NCBI RefSeq assembly: GCF_024519465.1
Contig: NZ_JALJRW010000016.1
Span: 34,340-98,339, forward strand
Source: Stenotrophomonas sp. Ste86
Lineage (GTDB): Bacteria > Pseudomonadota > Gammaproteobacteria > Xanthomonadales > Xanthomonadaceae
Direction of reading: 5' to 3'
DNA length: 64,000 nt
The notes beneath the pieces were generated by a model. It was not told where the DNA came from. It was given only the letters and a program-made list of their open reading frames with translations, and ran no database searches. Of the stretch, positions 26,555 to 35,116 are shown in pieces. Made by a program: the position numbers and the translations under genes. Positions within the stretch are counted from its first letter, which is position 1, and each line of letters opens with the position of its first letter.

Positions 26555-27735
26555 GAGGTGCTGTCTTCCATCGGTGTAGCGCGAACCGGCAGCGGGAGGT
26601 CACAGGCCGGCGTATTGATTGTGTAGCGGGTGCTGCGACCGCCGCCGGGGAGACGGCGCAGGCAACCTTTTTCAAGAAGATCGGCCAAGTGGCGGGTGGC
26701 TGTCGCCTTGGAGACCTTGGCGGTGGCCTGGTACTGGCCGGCGCTGATGCCCTGCGCGAAGCCGCGTTCACCGCCATCGAGCAGGCGATTGAGCACTTTG
26801 ATTTGCTCGGCCGAAAGCGCGTGATCGCGGTGGACCTGCCAGAAGCGCGCCTTCGCCAGCACCCGGTCGATGCGGTGCAGGGCCTGCAACAGACTGTCGT
26901 GCAAGGTATGCAGGAACCACTGCAGCCAGGCGGTGACATCCAGGTCCCCGCGTTGGCTGGCCTCCAAGCTGCGGTAGTAGCCGGTGCGATCGGCCAGGAT
27001 GCTGGCCGACAGCGCGTGGAAGCGGATTGCTTGCGGCTGTGCCTGGGCCAGTGCCAAATCTGTCAGGGCGCGTGTCAGGCGGCCATTGCCGTCGTCGAAC
27101 GGATGCAGGGTGACAAACCAGAAGTGCGCCAGACCGGCGCGGAGCAAGGGGTCCAGCGCGGTGTCTTCGCGCGAGCTGGCAAACCAGGCAAGAAAGGCGT
27201 CAAGTTGGCTTTCCAGCCCTTCGCGCGGCGGTGCCTCGAAATGGACGGTGGGGCGGTCGATGCGGCCGGAAACGACCTGCATGGGCTCATCCCCGCGCAA
27301 CGCGCCGATGCGGATGCGCGTAGGCAGCAGCGCGTCCTGGGCGGCGAACAGCCAGTGGTGCCACTGCAACAGGCGCGTCAGGTCCAGCACTGCATCCGCA
27401 TGGCCACTGGCATCAAGCATCAACTCGGCCAGACCTTCGCTGCGCAGCGAAGGGTGGCGCGGATTCGCCTCGGCCAGACCCAGGTGCCGGGCCAGAGAGG
27501 AGCGCACCGAACCGACGTCCAGCCGCTCGCCCTCGATGGCCGAGGAGGTGACAATATTGGAGAGGAGGGTGTCCAGGGCTTCTTCGGCCTGGACATCACC
27601 AGCCACTGCGCCAACCATGCCAACCAGTTGGCCATAGGCCTGCTGGCAGTCGCGCAGCAGCGGGGCAAGCGCCTCACGCTGCCAGCGGAAGCTGGGCCAG
27701 TCGGGCTGTTGCCAAATCCAGACGGGGGCGGTCAT
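26551..27735 (-). CDS. Fic-domain protein with DUF4172 N-terminus and winged-helix C-terminus
   Basis: The protein has 394 residues from ATG 27735. The first ~25 residues (WIWQQPDWPSFRWQ) match the DUF4172 N-terminus, followed by the self-inhibitory helix SSAIEGE (residues 64–70, Ser/Glu/Gly form of class II Fic proteins). The active loop is HPFDDGNGRL (211–220), with all catalytic residues of AMP/UMP transferases intact. The C-terminal ~90 residues look like a winged helix (FAQGISAGQYQATAKVSKAT, then HLADLLEKGCLRRL). It lies between hsdR and hsdM and overlaps hsdM by four bases. It may regulate the restriction operon by modifying a subunit or by binding the repeats just upstream of its own start; both ideas are inference. 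Confidence 0.9.
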   Translation of the reverse strand: MTAPVWIWQQPDWPSFRWQREALAPLLRDCQQAYGQLVGMVGAVAGDVQAEEALDTLLSNIVTSSAIEGERLDVGSVRSSLARHLGLAEANPRHPSLRSEGLAELMLDASGHADAVLDLTRLLQWHHWLFAAQDALLPTRIRIGALRGDEPMQVVSGRIDRPTVHFEAPPREGLESQLDAFLAWFASSREDTALDPLLRAGLAHFWFVTLHPFDDGNGRLTRALTDLALAQAQPQAIRFHALSASILADRTGYYRSLEASQRGDLDVTAWLQWFLHTLHDSLLQALHRIDRVLAKARFWQVHRDHALSAEQIKVLNRLLDGGERGFAQGISAGQYQATAKVSKATATRHLADLLEKGCLRRLPGGGRSTRYTINTPACDLPLPVRATPMEDSTS

Positions 27736-27753
27736 AGGCTACCTGTGGGTGTT

Positions 27754-27814
27754 GAGCCGATTATTTGGATTATTCGGCTCACATATTGAGCCGATTATCC
27801 CCGTTATTCGGCTC
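27754..27814 (-). promoter_or_regulatory. Pair of 27-bp palindromic operator-like sites upstream of fic
   Basis: Two tandem imperfect palindromes occupy the 90-base hsdR–fic gap: 27754–27780 and 27788–27814. Each has the arms GAGCCGATTAT…(A/G)TTATTCGGCTC, i.e. outer half-sites GAGCCGA/TCGGCTC around an AT-rich core, and they start 34 bases apart (about three helical turns). They end 18 bases before the fic ATG. Two identical AT-cored dyads in this position look like autoregulatory operators for the fic-hsdM-hsdS-DUF262 unit. The element is unlike the GTAG-headed REP elements elsewhere. Confidence 0.65.
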
Positions 27815-27825
27815 ATGCGCCAGTA

Positions 27826-30800
27826 TCAGCTGGCTTGGCTCCACACCCGCTCGCCCAGATCGCCCAGAATCTGGTCCAGACGCCCGCCGAGCATGCGATC
27901 CAGTTGCGGCGCACCGCCGTCACCGCCGAAGACCCGTTGGACGGCATCGCGGTCCATGACGACTTCATGCACCAACTGTTGAGCAAGCCGTTTCAGCCAG
28001 CGCCGCTGCACCGGCGTCCACGCCTGCTGGGCGTAAATGGCCTGCATGGCGTTGTCCACGCGCCGATCAAACGGCACCAGTGCTTCGCCCAAGGCTGCGC
28101 GGCGGATGTGGCCGATGATGCTGGCGGCGATCTCCTGCTGGGTGCTTTCCCGCCAGGCGCCATGCAGGTTCGCCTCGCTGTAGCCATGTTGATCCAGCAG
28201 CAGGCGAACCTCGCGAAGGTGGGCGCGGGTGAGGTCACGGGGACGGTTGACCATGACGCTCAGTGCAGCGGATTGGTTGATCTGGTGTCGGATGAAGTCG
28301 TTGAAGCTGTCCAGGTAGTCGGCCGGCGCCTCATTGACGCCGTAGCTCTGTTCCCGCTTCAGGAATTCGTCCGAGTGCTCCGAGAGGATGGGATAACGAT
28401 CCGATCCAAGCAGCTGGCCTACTTCCGCCAGCTGTTGTACCAGCAGCGGGTGTTGCTGGAGAAATTCGGCAGCGCCTCGCGCGCCGAGAGAATGCAGGTG
28501 GGTATGCAGTTTCGCCGGTGGCACGCCCCATGCCGATTCAAGTGCATCCAGTTTGCTGCGCACATCCCGCCGTTGCCCGGCCCTATGCTCAGCCTTGCGT
28601 AGAACACGCATGATGCGCTGGCCAAGCTGGTCAAGAGTGTCGTCGGCGTGGCTGCCACCGCTGCCCCCCGGCGCCTGGAAGCTGCGCTCCTGGCCGAGCT
28701 CTTCGATCAGTTGTTCCACACTGATGTTGGGATCCTTCACCAGTGGCTTCATGGTGTCGACCTCTTCGAGCGCAGCGTAAAGATCCACTGGGTCGAAAAT
28801 ATGGAACACCGTTTTGCCAATCTCGTCGCAGCGGCGTGTGGCACGGCCTTTCATCTGCTCGTAGAGGATGCGCGAGCGGACCCGCCGCATGAACACCAGG
28901 TTGCTGATGGGGGGAACGTCGATACCGGTGCTCAGCAGATCGACCGTGATCGCAATGTTGGGATGGCGCTCGTTCTTGTAGCGCCGGATCAGCTGGTCGA
29001 CCTTGTCGGTGCGTCCGGTGATGATCGCCACACTCGTTTGATTGTACTGATTGCCATGAACGTCCTTGAACGCATCGTCCAGAAGGTTCTTGACACGCTC
29101 GGCATGGGTCTGGCTTACGCAGAAAATCAACGTCTTTGCCTCATCCTCGGGGTCCAGGTCGATGGCCAGCTGTTCGCAGATGACACGGTCGAACGCCGGT
29201 GTGATGACGCGGCGATTGAAGGACTCGATGTTGAAATCAAGCTCGTCCTCCAGTTCTGCGGTGTCGATCTCGCCGGTCTGCGCATTGACCACGCTGACCT
29301 GCTCGCCGCGATCAAAATGGATGCCGCTGCGACTGAGCAGCGTTTCGTAGCGGATGGGCGGCTCGTGGTCGATCAGCCAGTCGTCGGCGACTGCCTCGCG
29401 GTAGCTGTAGGTGTAAACCGGTTTGCCGAAGATCTCGGTGGTGTGTTTGGCCGGGGTGGCCGTCAGGCCGATGCGGCATGCATCGAAGTAGTCCAGTACG
29501 CGGCGGTACTGCGACAGGTACTGGGTATGGTCGCGTACGACCAGTTCCCCCTCGGTCATCTCCTGGTCCAGCGTGTAGCCCCGGTGGGCCTCGTCCACCA
29601 CGATGCAGTCGAAGGCATCGATAGGCGGCGGCGAGTCGGATTGGAAAATGCGGCGGACCATGGCTTGCACCGTCGCCACCTGTACGCGGGTTTCGTCCGC
29701 GGTGCGGGTATCGTCCAGGCCGTCCAGGTTGTAGATCTGCGCCAAGGTCTGGTTCTGCTCCAGCGTCATCTCACCCATGGCTTCGCTGGCCTGGGTACCC
29801 AGCGCCGAGCGATCTACCAGAAACAGGATGCGACGGAAACGTTCGGTCTTCAGCAGCCGGTAGATCAGACCGATCATGGTGCGGGTCTTGCCGGTACCGG
29901 TGGCCATGGCCAACAGGCAGTTGCGGTGCCCCGCTGCCAGCGCATCCTCGACGGCGTGGATGGCGTGCTGCTGGTAGTCACGCAACCGCAGGTAGCTCAT
30001 CCCTTCCTGCTCCAGCTCAGCCTCGGCCGCGGCCCGGTCACGGGTGAGCAGGTCACTGATGCCGTCAGGGGTATGGAACCGCTGGAGTGGCCGGCGCAGA
30101 TTGGATGATGCGCGCAGATCCCGGAACCAGATCCCGGACTGTTCGGCGAGTTGCCTGACGAAAGGGCGGCCGTTGCAGGCAAAGGCCAGTGGAACGCGGA
30201 ACGTGCCACCTTCACCATCTTCCCAGCCTGCGTGCCGACCGGCAGCTTCCCAAGCATCAACCACGCCTTCCGTCGTGTGCAGATCGCGCGCGTATCGCTC
30301 GGCCTGCGGGATACGGTCGGCAATATTGATGCGCTTGCGTTTGGCCTCCACGATCGCGACGGGTGTGAGTCCTATGAACAGCACGTAGTCCGCATTGGCG
30401 CGCGGTACTGAAGTGGGCCATTCGGCGATGGCGATGTTGCGGCCCTTTTCCGGGCGGATGCCCTTGGCGTAGGTCAAGTCGAGCGAGTCTGCGTCCCAGC
30501 CCGCGTCGCGCAGCTGCTGGTCGATCAGGATGCGGGTGAGGTCTTCACTGAGGTCGAATGCGGTGCTCGCCCGTTGCGTGGTCACTGCCACCTGTTGGGA
30601 GAGCTGATCACTGGCCTGCGCCGACTGCTGAAGCTGGGCAATGCGTCCCTCGAAGTCGCTGCGCAGGCGCTGCAGCTCGTGTTCGCGCTCCCCGACCAAC
30701 GCGGCCTGCTCACGGGCTTCAACATCCATCGCCTCGGCAAGCTGTGCATTGAGCCGGGCTTCCTGCTCCTTGAGCGCCACGAGTGCCTGGCTCTGATCGT

Positions 30801-31311
30801 GCTGTTGCCGTGCGGAATCCAGTTCAGCCTTGAGCCGGTTGACCTCGGCCTGCACCTCACGCAGGGGCGTGGCAGGATCCTTGGGGGCGATGAATGGCCC
30901 GGATTTGAACTCCGCAGCATGGCGACCGAATGCACGGTGGTACCAGATGGCCAGATCACGGGCGACCCTCAAACCATCCATGGCCTCGCGGTACTGGGTG
31001 GTAAAGCCATGGGTCGCCCTGTTTCCCTCGACCCGGAGAACGCGGAACAACTCCTGGACCCGTTGATCCAGACCAAGCTCCCTGGCCAGCTGAGCGAGCA
31101 GGCCAACTTGCGTAGTCATCGGGTCATGCTTGATTCCCGCGCGCCCTGCAAGATCCTGAGCCAGGGCTTCCCCCAACTGCCGGAGTTTGATCAGCGTGGT
31201 ATTGGGGTCGCTGGCAAAAACCTGCTCGGCCATCGACGCCAGCTTGAAAAAGACCGGATCGTGCTCCTGCAGGAAAGAGAAGTTGCTGTCGACAGTCACA
31301 TGCGTGTCCAT
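27826..31311 (-). CDS. hsdR: Type I restriction endonuclease subunit R with DUF4145 and coiled-coil N-terminus
   Basis: The protein has 1161 residues from ATG 31311; an upstream in-frame ATG at 31377 is possible but adds residues with no clear match. Residues ~15–135 resemble DUF4145 (LASMAEQVFASDPNTTLIKL), and ~150–240 is a Gln/Glu-rich coiled coil. The nuclease core PD-(D/E)xK shows Asp308 and Glu322-x-Lys324 (ADYVLFIGLTPVAIVEAKR). The SF2 motor has Walker A ATGTGKTR (~470), DEAH (CIVVDEAHRGY), GLTATP and the C-terminal QMKGRATRR motif VI. It translocates DNA with ATP and cuts unmodified targets together with HsdM/HsdS, encoded downstream. It is separated from them by fic and an operator-like repeat pair, so it may have its own promoter. 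Confidence 0.95.
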   Translation of the reverse strand: MDTHVTVDSNFSFLQEHDPVFFKLASMAEQVFASDPNTTLIKLRQLGEALAQDLAGRAGIKHDPMTTQVGLLAQLARELGLDQRVQELFRVLRVEGNRATHGFTTQYREAMDGLRVARDLAIWYHRAFGRHAAEFKSGPFIAPKDPATPLREVQAEVNRLKAELDSARQQHDQSQALVALKEQEARLNAQLAEAMDVEAREQAALVGEREHELQRLRSDFEGRIAQLQQSAQASDQLSQQVAVTTQRASTAFDLSEDLTRILIDQQLRDAGWDADSLDLTYAKGIRPEKGRNIAIAEWPTSVPRANADYVLFIGLTPVAIVEAKRKRINIADRIPQAERYARDLHTTEGVVDAWEAAGRHAGWEDGEGGTFRVPLAFACNGRPFVRQLAEQSGIWFRDLRASSNLRRPLQRFHTPDGISDLLTRDRAAAEAELEQEGMSYLRLRDYQQHAIHAVEDALAAGHRNCLLAMATGTGKTRTMIGLIYRLLKTERFRRILFLVDRSALGTQASEAMGEMTLEQNQTLAQIYNLDGLDDTRTADETRVQVATVQAMVRRIFQSDSPPPIDAFDCIVVDEAHRGYTLDQEMTEGELVVRDHTQYLSQYRRVLDYFDACRIGLTATPAKHTTEIFGKPVYTYSYREAVADDWLIDHEPPIRYETLLSRSGIHFDRGEQVSVVNAQTGEIDTAELEDELDFNIESFNRRVITPAFDRVICEQLAIDLDPEDEAKTLIFCVSQTHAERVKNLLDDAFKDVHGNQYNQTSVAIITGRTDKVDQLIRRYKNERHPNIAITVDLLSTGIDVPPISNLVFMRRVRSRILYEQMKGRATRRCDEIGKTVFHIFDPVDLYAALEEVDTMKPLVKDPNISVEQLIEELGQERSFQAPGGSGGSHADDTLDQLGQRIMRVLRKAEHRAGQRRDVRSKLDALESAWGVPPAKLHTHLHSLGARGAAEFLQQHPLLVQQLAEVGQLLGSDRYPILSEHSDEFLKREQSYGVNEAPADYLDSFNDFIRHQINQSAALSVMVNRPRDLTRAHLREVRLLLDQHGYSEANLHGAWRESTQQEIAASIIGHIRRAALGEALVPFDRRVDNAMQAIYAQQAWTPVQRRWLKRLAQQLVHEVVMDRDAVQRVFGGDGGAPQLDRMLGGRLDQILGDLGERVWSQAS

Positions 31312-31429
31312 ACAGGGCGCCCGGCGGCAAATGGAATCCTTGAAAGCAATAGTAGCTGACAGTAGTGCCGCGTTCATTTTCCAGGCGGAGCGTTGTCCCA
31401 AGATGAGTTCAGCTGTTGGATCCCCGGGT

Positions 31430-31488
31430 TGCCAGCCAGCGGCCGGCATTGCCGCGCCCACCGGCCAACGGCCGGCACTACCCGGTAG
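31430..31488. repeat. SMAG-type palindromes between hsdR and xthA
   Basis: Two GCCGGC-type stems (GCCAGCGGCCGGC and GCCAACGGCCGGC-ACTAC, the second with its mate GCCGG-CC) lie in the divergent gap; the last ends in GGTAG next to the xthA -10 box. The rest of the 187-base gap has no gene. Confidence 0.75.
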
Positions 31489-31491
31489 AAT
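31486..31491 (+). promoter_or_regulatory. Putative -10 box (TAGAAT) of xthA
   Basis: TAGAAT ends 7 bases before the ATG at 31499, leaving little or no 5' leader. An in-frame ATG at 31490 overlaps the box and would make the protein three residues longer; the 31499 start is the family's normal N-terminus (MKIASWNVNSLN). Confidence 0.45.
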
Positions 31492-31498
31492 GGCGCCC

Positions 31499-32266
31499 AT
31501 GAAAATCGCCTCCTGGAACGTCAATTCGCTCAACGTGCGCCTGCCGCACCTGGAACAGTGGCTCACCGCGTTCGCGCCGGACGTGGTCGGCATCCAGGAA
31601 ACCAAGATGGAGGACCACAAGTTCCCCGACGCGGTCCTGGCCGGGCTGGGTTACCGCAGCGTGTTTGCCGGGCAGAAGACCTACAACGGGGTCGCGCTGC
31701 TCTCGCGCGAACCGGCGCAGGATGTGCAGATCGGCATTCCCGGCTTTGAGGACGAGCAGAAGCGCGCCATCGCCGGCACCGTCAACGGCGTGCGCATCAT
31801 CAATCTGTACGTGGTCAACGGTCAGGATGTGGGCACCGACAAGTACGAATACAAACTGCGCTGGCTGGACGCGGTGCACGCCTGGGTGGCTGCCGAACTG
31901 CAGCAGTACCCCGAGTTGGTGGTGATGGGCGATTTCAACATCGCCCCGGACGCGCGCGACGTGAACGACCCGCTGGTGTGGAACGAAAACCACATCCTCA
32001 CCTCCACCGCCGAGCGCGGCGCACTCAACAAGCTACTGCAGCTCGGCCTGCATGACGCGTTCCGACTGCACAGCGAGGAAGAAGGGGTGTTCAGCTGGTG
32101 GGATTACCGCGCCGCCGGTTTCCGCCGCAACCTGGGCCTGCGCATCGACCTGACGTTGGTCTCCGACGCGCTCAAGACGCGCGCCATCGCCTCGGGCATC
32201 GACCGCGAGCCCCGCACCTGGGACCGTCCCAGCGACCACGCCCCGGCCTGGGTGCAGCTGGGCTGA
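31499..32266 (+). CDS. xthA: Exodeoxyribonuclease III
   Basis: The protein has 255 residues. It is an exonuclease/endonuclease/phosphatase-fold AP endonuclease that cuts at abasic sites and removes 3'-blocks in base-excision repair. Catalytic signatures are all visible: MKIASWNVNSLNVR with the metal-binding Asn, GIQETKMED, NLYVVNGQDVGTDKYEYKL, VVMGDFNIAPDARDV, SWWDYRAAGFRRNLGLRIDL and the final PSDHAPAWVQL. It is divergent from the restriction island and ends in a strong bidirectional terminator shared with the next, convergent gene. Confidence 0.95.
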   Translation: MKIASWNVNSLNVRLPHLEQWLTAFAPDVVGIQETKMEDHKFPDAVLAGLGYRSVFAGQKTYNGVALLSREPAQDVQIGIPGFEDEQKRAIAGTVNGVRIINLYVVNGQDVGTDKYEYKLRWLDAVHAWVAAELQQYPELVVMGDFNIAPDARDVNDPLVWNENHILTSTAERGALNKLLQLGLHDAFRLHSEEEGVFSWWDYRAAGFRRNLGLRIDLTLVSDALKTRAIASGIDREPRTWDRPSDHAPAWVQLG

Positions 32267-32274
32267 CAGAAACG

Positions 32275-32301
32275 ACAAGGCCCGGCGATGCCGGGCCTTG
32301 T
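32275..32301. terminator. Bidirectional terminator between xthA and glsB-like gene
   Basis: A 12-bp perfect stem (ACAAGGCCCGGC / GCCGGGCCTTGT) with a GAT loop lies 8 bases after the xthA stop and 20 bases from the stop of the convergent gene, serving both. Confidence 0.8.
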
Positions 32302-32321
32302 CTGGATCCATCGCGCGTTGG

Positions 32322-32573
32322 TCAGCGGATGCTTTTGCGCGTGAACAGATTGACCAGGGCGAGCAGGATCACCGCACCAATCAGCGAGAACAGGAACGTA
32401 CGGATCGTGATCGCTTCGTTGATGCCACCGCCGAACAGGAAACCGGCGATGAGCGCGCCGACGATGCCGACCACGATGTTGAGGATGATGCCCTGCTGTG
32501 CGTCGCGTCGCATGATGATGCTGGCAAGCCAGCCCACGATGCCACCAACGATCAACCAGATGATGATGCCCAT
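32322..32573 (-). CDS. GlsB/YeaQ/YmgE-family stress-response membrane protein
   Basis: The protein has 83 residues and three hydrophobic helices rich in Gly: IIIWLIVGGIVGWLASIIM, IILNIVVGIVGALIAGFLF and FLFSLIGAVILLALVNLF. The charged hinge MRRDAQQG is typical of the transglycosylase-associated/YeaQ family. These small inner-membrane proteins are induced by general stress, but their biochemical role is not settled. It is a single gene, convergent with xthA and divergent from the phosphopantetheinyl transferase gene. Confidence 0.93.
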   Translation of the reverse strand: MGIIIWLIVGGIVGWLASIIMRRDAQQGIILNIVVGIVGALIAGFLFGGGINEAITIRTFLFSLIGAVILLALVNLFTRKSIR

Positions 32574-32663
32574 AGTCTTGACTCCCAGGTTGTGTGAACG
32601 ACCGGGCCAGTTGACGTCAGCCGCCGTGAAATCACCGTGCAGCCGTCCTCACCGGGTGCAGGC

Positions 32664-33263
32664 ATGAGGGTGGCTACCGCCCTTGGCGGCCCGTGGCGGT
32701 TCGGTCCGGTCACGGTCTGGTGCCTGCCGCACGTCAACGGTACGCGCGGCGAGCCGCAGGCTCGGGTGTTGCTGGCCGACCAGCTCGGCGCCGACCCGCA
32801 GACCCTGCCACTGCAGCGCGACCTGCGTGGCCGCCCGGAGCTGCACGACGCGTTCTCGCACCTGGGCACCGGCTGGAGCCATAGCCATGGCCTGCTGCTG
32901 GTTGCGCTGGGCGAGGGCGTCCGCCTGGGCGTGGACCTGGAACCACTGCGGCCGCGGCCGCGCATGCGCGAGATCATCGAACGCTTCTTCCACCCGGCCG
33001 AAATCGACTGGCTGCTCGGCCTGGACGAACCCACCCGCAACCCGTGGTTCTTCCGGGTGTGGTGCGCCAAGGAAGCCATCCTCAAGGCGCAGGGGCAGGG
33101 CATCTCCTTCGGCCTGCACCGCCTGCAGCTGGCCCCCACACCTGACGGCGCCCTGCACCTGGCCTGGTGCGACCCCGAGCTGGGCGACGCCGGCCGCTGG
33201 CACCTGCACGAATGGCAGGCCGCCGCCGACTTCCGCGCCGCGTTGGCCTGGCACGCGGTCTGA
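32664..33263 (+). CDS. 4'-phosphopantetheinyl transferase family protein
   Basis: The protein has 199 residues from ATG 32664; a GTG at 32637 would add nine residues. The two Mg2+-binding signatures of the Sfp-type family are present: GVRLGVDLEPLRP and FFRVWCAKEAILKAQGQG (WxxKEA). HSHGLLLVAL before the first is the usual preceding strand. These enzymes transfer phosphopantetheine from CoA to a carrier protein of fatty-acid, polyketide or peptide synthases. The short, Sfp/HetI-like form without AcpS features suggests secondary metabolism (in Xanthomonas a related enzyme serves such pathways). No synthase gene is in this window, so the target carrier is unknown. Confidence 0.85.
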   Translation: MRVATALGGPWRFGPVTVWCLPHVNGTRGEPQARVLLADQLGADPQTLPLQRDLRGRPELHDAFSHLGTGWSHSHGLLLVALGEGVRLGVDLEPLRPRPRMREIIERFFHPAEIDWLLGLDEPTRNPWFFRVWCAKEAILKAQGQGISFGLHRLQLAPTPDGALHLAWCDPELGDAGRWHLHEWQAAADFRAALAWHAV

Positions 33264-33327
33264 GCTGAGCCGGGGTTGCGGCGGTTGGCTGGGGAAGGCG
33301 CCGATCATTGCCGCGCTGCGCGCGGCC

Positions 33328-33350
33328 AGCCGAGCATGGCTCGGCTCTAC
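33328..33350. repeat. SMAG palindrome upstream of rsmG
   Basis: AGCCGAGC-ATG-GCTCGGCT followed by CTAC. It is the only feature I see in 33264–33455, apart from the rsmG promoter. Confidence 0.85.
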
Positions 33351-33455
33351 GTATGGCCTGGCGGGCAGGGCTCGGCGCCACCCGCGGACCGACGCATACC
33401 CGTCCTCCGTGGCGGAATCCGTGTGCCGCCCTTGCCCTTGCCCCGCTGTCGACCT

Positions 33456-33463
33456 GCGATAAT
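33456..33463 (+). promoter_or_regulatory. Putative -10 box (GATAAT, with upstream TGC) of rsmG
   Basis: TGCGATAAT resembles an extended -10 element; GATAAT (33458–33463) ends 6 bases before the ATG at 33470, so the mRNA is probably leaderless. No ribosome site is present. Confidence 0.5.
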
Positions 33464-33469
33464 CGCCCC

Positions 33470-34108
33470 ATGACCGAACACACCCTCCCGGCCGGCGTGG
33501 CCGAAGCGCTCGAGCGTGGCCTGGCCGCGATGGACCTGGACGCCGCCCTGGCGCCGCCGCTGCTCACCTACCTCACCCTGCTCGACCGCTGGAACCGCAC
33601 CTACAACCTCACCGCCATCCGCGACCCGCTGGAGATGGTCACCCGCCACCTGCTCGACTCGCTGGCCATGCAGCCCTACCTGGAGGCCGGCACCCTGGCC
33701 GACCTCGGTACCGGCCCCGGCCTGCCCGGCATCCCGCTGGCCATCGCCCGCCCGCAGCTGCAGGTCACCCTGGTCGAAAGCAATGGCAAGAAAGCCCGCT
33801 TCATGCGCGAAGCCGTCCGCCAGCTCGGCCTGGGCAACGCCCGCGTGGCCGAATCGCGCGCAGAGGCACTCGCCGAGCCGGGCGCCTACGACCACCTCAC
33901 CGCGCGCGCCATGGACACCTTGGCCGGCATCATCGACGTCGGCGGCCATCTGCTGCGCCCCGGCGGCCGCCTGCTGGCCATGAAGGGCGTCTACCCGCAC
34001 GACGAAATCGCCCAGCTGCCGGCCGGCTGGCAGGTCGAACAAGTGCTGCCCCTGCATGTCCCCGGCCTCACAGGTGAGCGCCATCTGGTCGTGGTGGCCG
34101 GTCCCTGA
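33470..34108 (+). CDS. rsmG: 16S rRNA (guanine527-N7)-methyltransferase RsmG
   Basis: The protein has 212 residues, the normal size. The SAM-binding block [20 protein letters not shown] is clear, preceded by the RsmG-specific [17 protein letters not shown] and [26 protein letters not shown] and [12 protein letters not shown] follow. The enzyme methylates G527 of 16S rRNA using SAM; loss gives low-level streptomycin resistance in other bacteria. It lies 210 bases before parA/parB, the common arrangement near the origin in many bacteria. The start ATG 33470 follows a -10-like box by 6 bases. Confidence 0.96.
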   Translation: MTEHTLPAGVAEALERGLAAMDLDAALAPPLLTYLTLLDRWNRTYNLTAIRDPLEMVTRHLLDSLAMQPYLEAGTLADLGTGPGLPGIPLAIARPQLQVTLVESNGKKARFMREAVRQLGLGNARVAESRAEALAEPGAYDHLTARAMDTLAGIIDVGGHLLRPGGRLLAMKGVYPHDEIAQLPAGWQVEQVLPLHVPGLTGERHLVVVAGP

Positions 34109-34318
34109 GCACATCGGCGTGCGCCCGTCGTCGTGACCGGCGCGCGTTCCCATAAGCGCCGCAGCGCCCGCCGTTGCTGCCGCTGCGGTGTCCACCGGGC
34201 GCATCCGGGGCCGCCGCGCGAGGTCGTGGGCGCCCACCGGCGCGCATCTCACAGTGCATGACACGCCCCATATACGCATAATGACCAGTCCCACTCCCTG
34301 CCGATGAGGCTCACCCGC

Positions 34319-35116
34319 ATGGCCCGCATCATCGCCATCGCCAACCAGAAAGGTGGCGTCGGCAAGACCACGACCGCTGTCAATCTGGCCGCCTCCCTGG
34401 CTGCTGCACCCAGGCGCGTGCTCCTTGTCGACCTGGATTCGCAGGGCAACGCGACCATGGGCAGTGGCGTGGACAAGCGTGAAGTGGCCGCGTCCACCTG
34501 CGACCTGCTGCTCGGCGAAGCCACCGCGGTCGAAGTCCGGGTCACCACCCCGGAGGGTTTCGACCTGCTGCCGGGCAACATCGACCTGACCGCCGCCGAG
34601 ATCCAGCTGATGGACCAGGGCGAACGGGAGCAGCGCCTCAAGCGCGCCTTGGCCCCGATCCGCGACGAATACGACTTCATCCTCATCGACTGCCCGCCGG
34701 CGCTGTCGCTGCTGACCCTCAATGCGTTGGCCGCCGCCGATTCGGTGATCGTGCCGATGCAGTGCGAGTACTACGCGCTGGAAGGCCTGAGCGCGCTGGT
34801 GGAAACCATCGAAGCGCTGCGCGCCAACCTCAATCCCAGCCTGGAGATCGAGGGCGTGCTGCGCACCATGTTCGATGTGCGCAACAACCTGGCCAATGCG
34901 GTCTCGGCCGAATTGACCGACCACTTCGGCGACCGCGTGTTCCGCACCATCGTGCCGCGCAACGTCCGCCTGGCCGAAGCGCCCAGCCATGGGCAGAGCA
35001 TCGTCGGTTACGACCGCGCCTCGCGCGGTGGCGTCGCCTACCTCGGCCTGGCCGGGGAAATCATCCGCCGCCACCAACAACGCAATAAGGCCGACAAGGC
35101 CCTGGAGACCGCCTGA
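34319..35116 (+). CDS. parA: Chromosome-partitioning ATPase ParA (Soj)
   Basis: The protein has 265 residues from ATG 34319 (MARIIAIANQKGGVGKTTT); TGAGG lies 9 bases upstream, and an in-frame ATG at 34304 is the alternative. The deviant Walker A motif KGGVGKTT, Walker A' VLLVDLDSQGNAT and Walker B FILIDCPPALSLLT are complete. ParA binds DNA nonspecifically with ATP and, driven by ParB at parS, segregates the chromosome origin. The stop overlaps the parB start by one base. The 210-base gap before it has no gene; CATAAT near 34277–34282 may be its -10 box. Confidence 0.97.
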   Translation: MARIIAIANQKGGVGKTTTAVNLAASLAAAPRRVLLVDLDSQGNATMGSGVDKREVAASTCDLLLGEATAVEVRVTTPEGFDLLPGNIDLTAAEIQLMDQGEREQRLKRALAPIRDEYDFILIDCPPALSLLTLNALAAADSVIVPMQCEYYALEGLSALVETIEALRANLNPSLEIEGVLRTMFDVRNNLANAVSAELTDHFGDRVFRTIVPRNVRLAEAPSHGQSIVGYDRASRGGVAYLGLAGEIIRRHQQRNKADKALETA

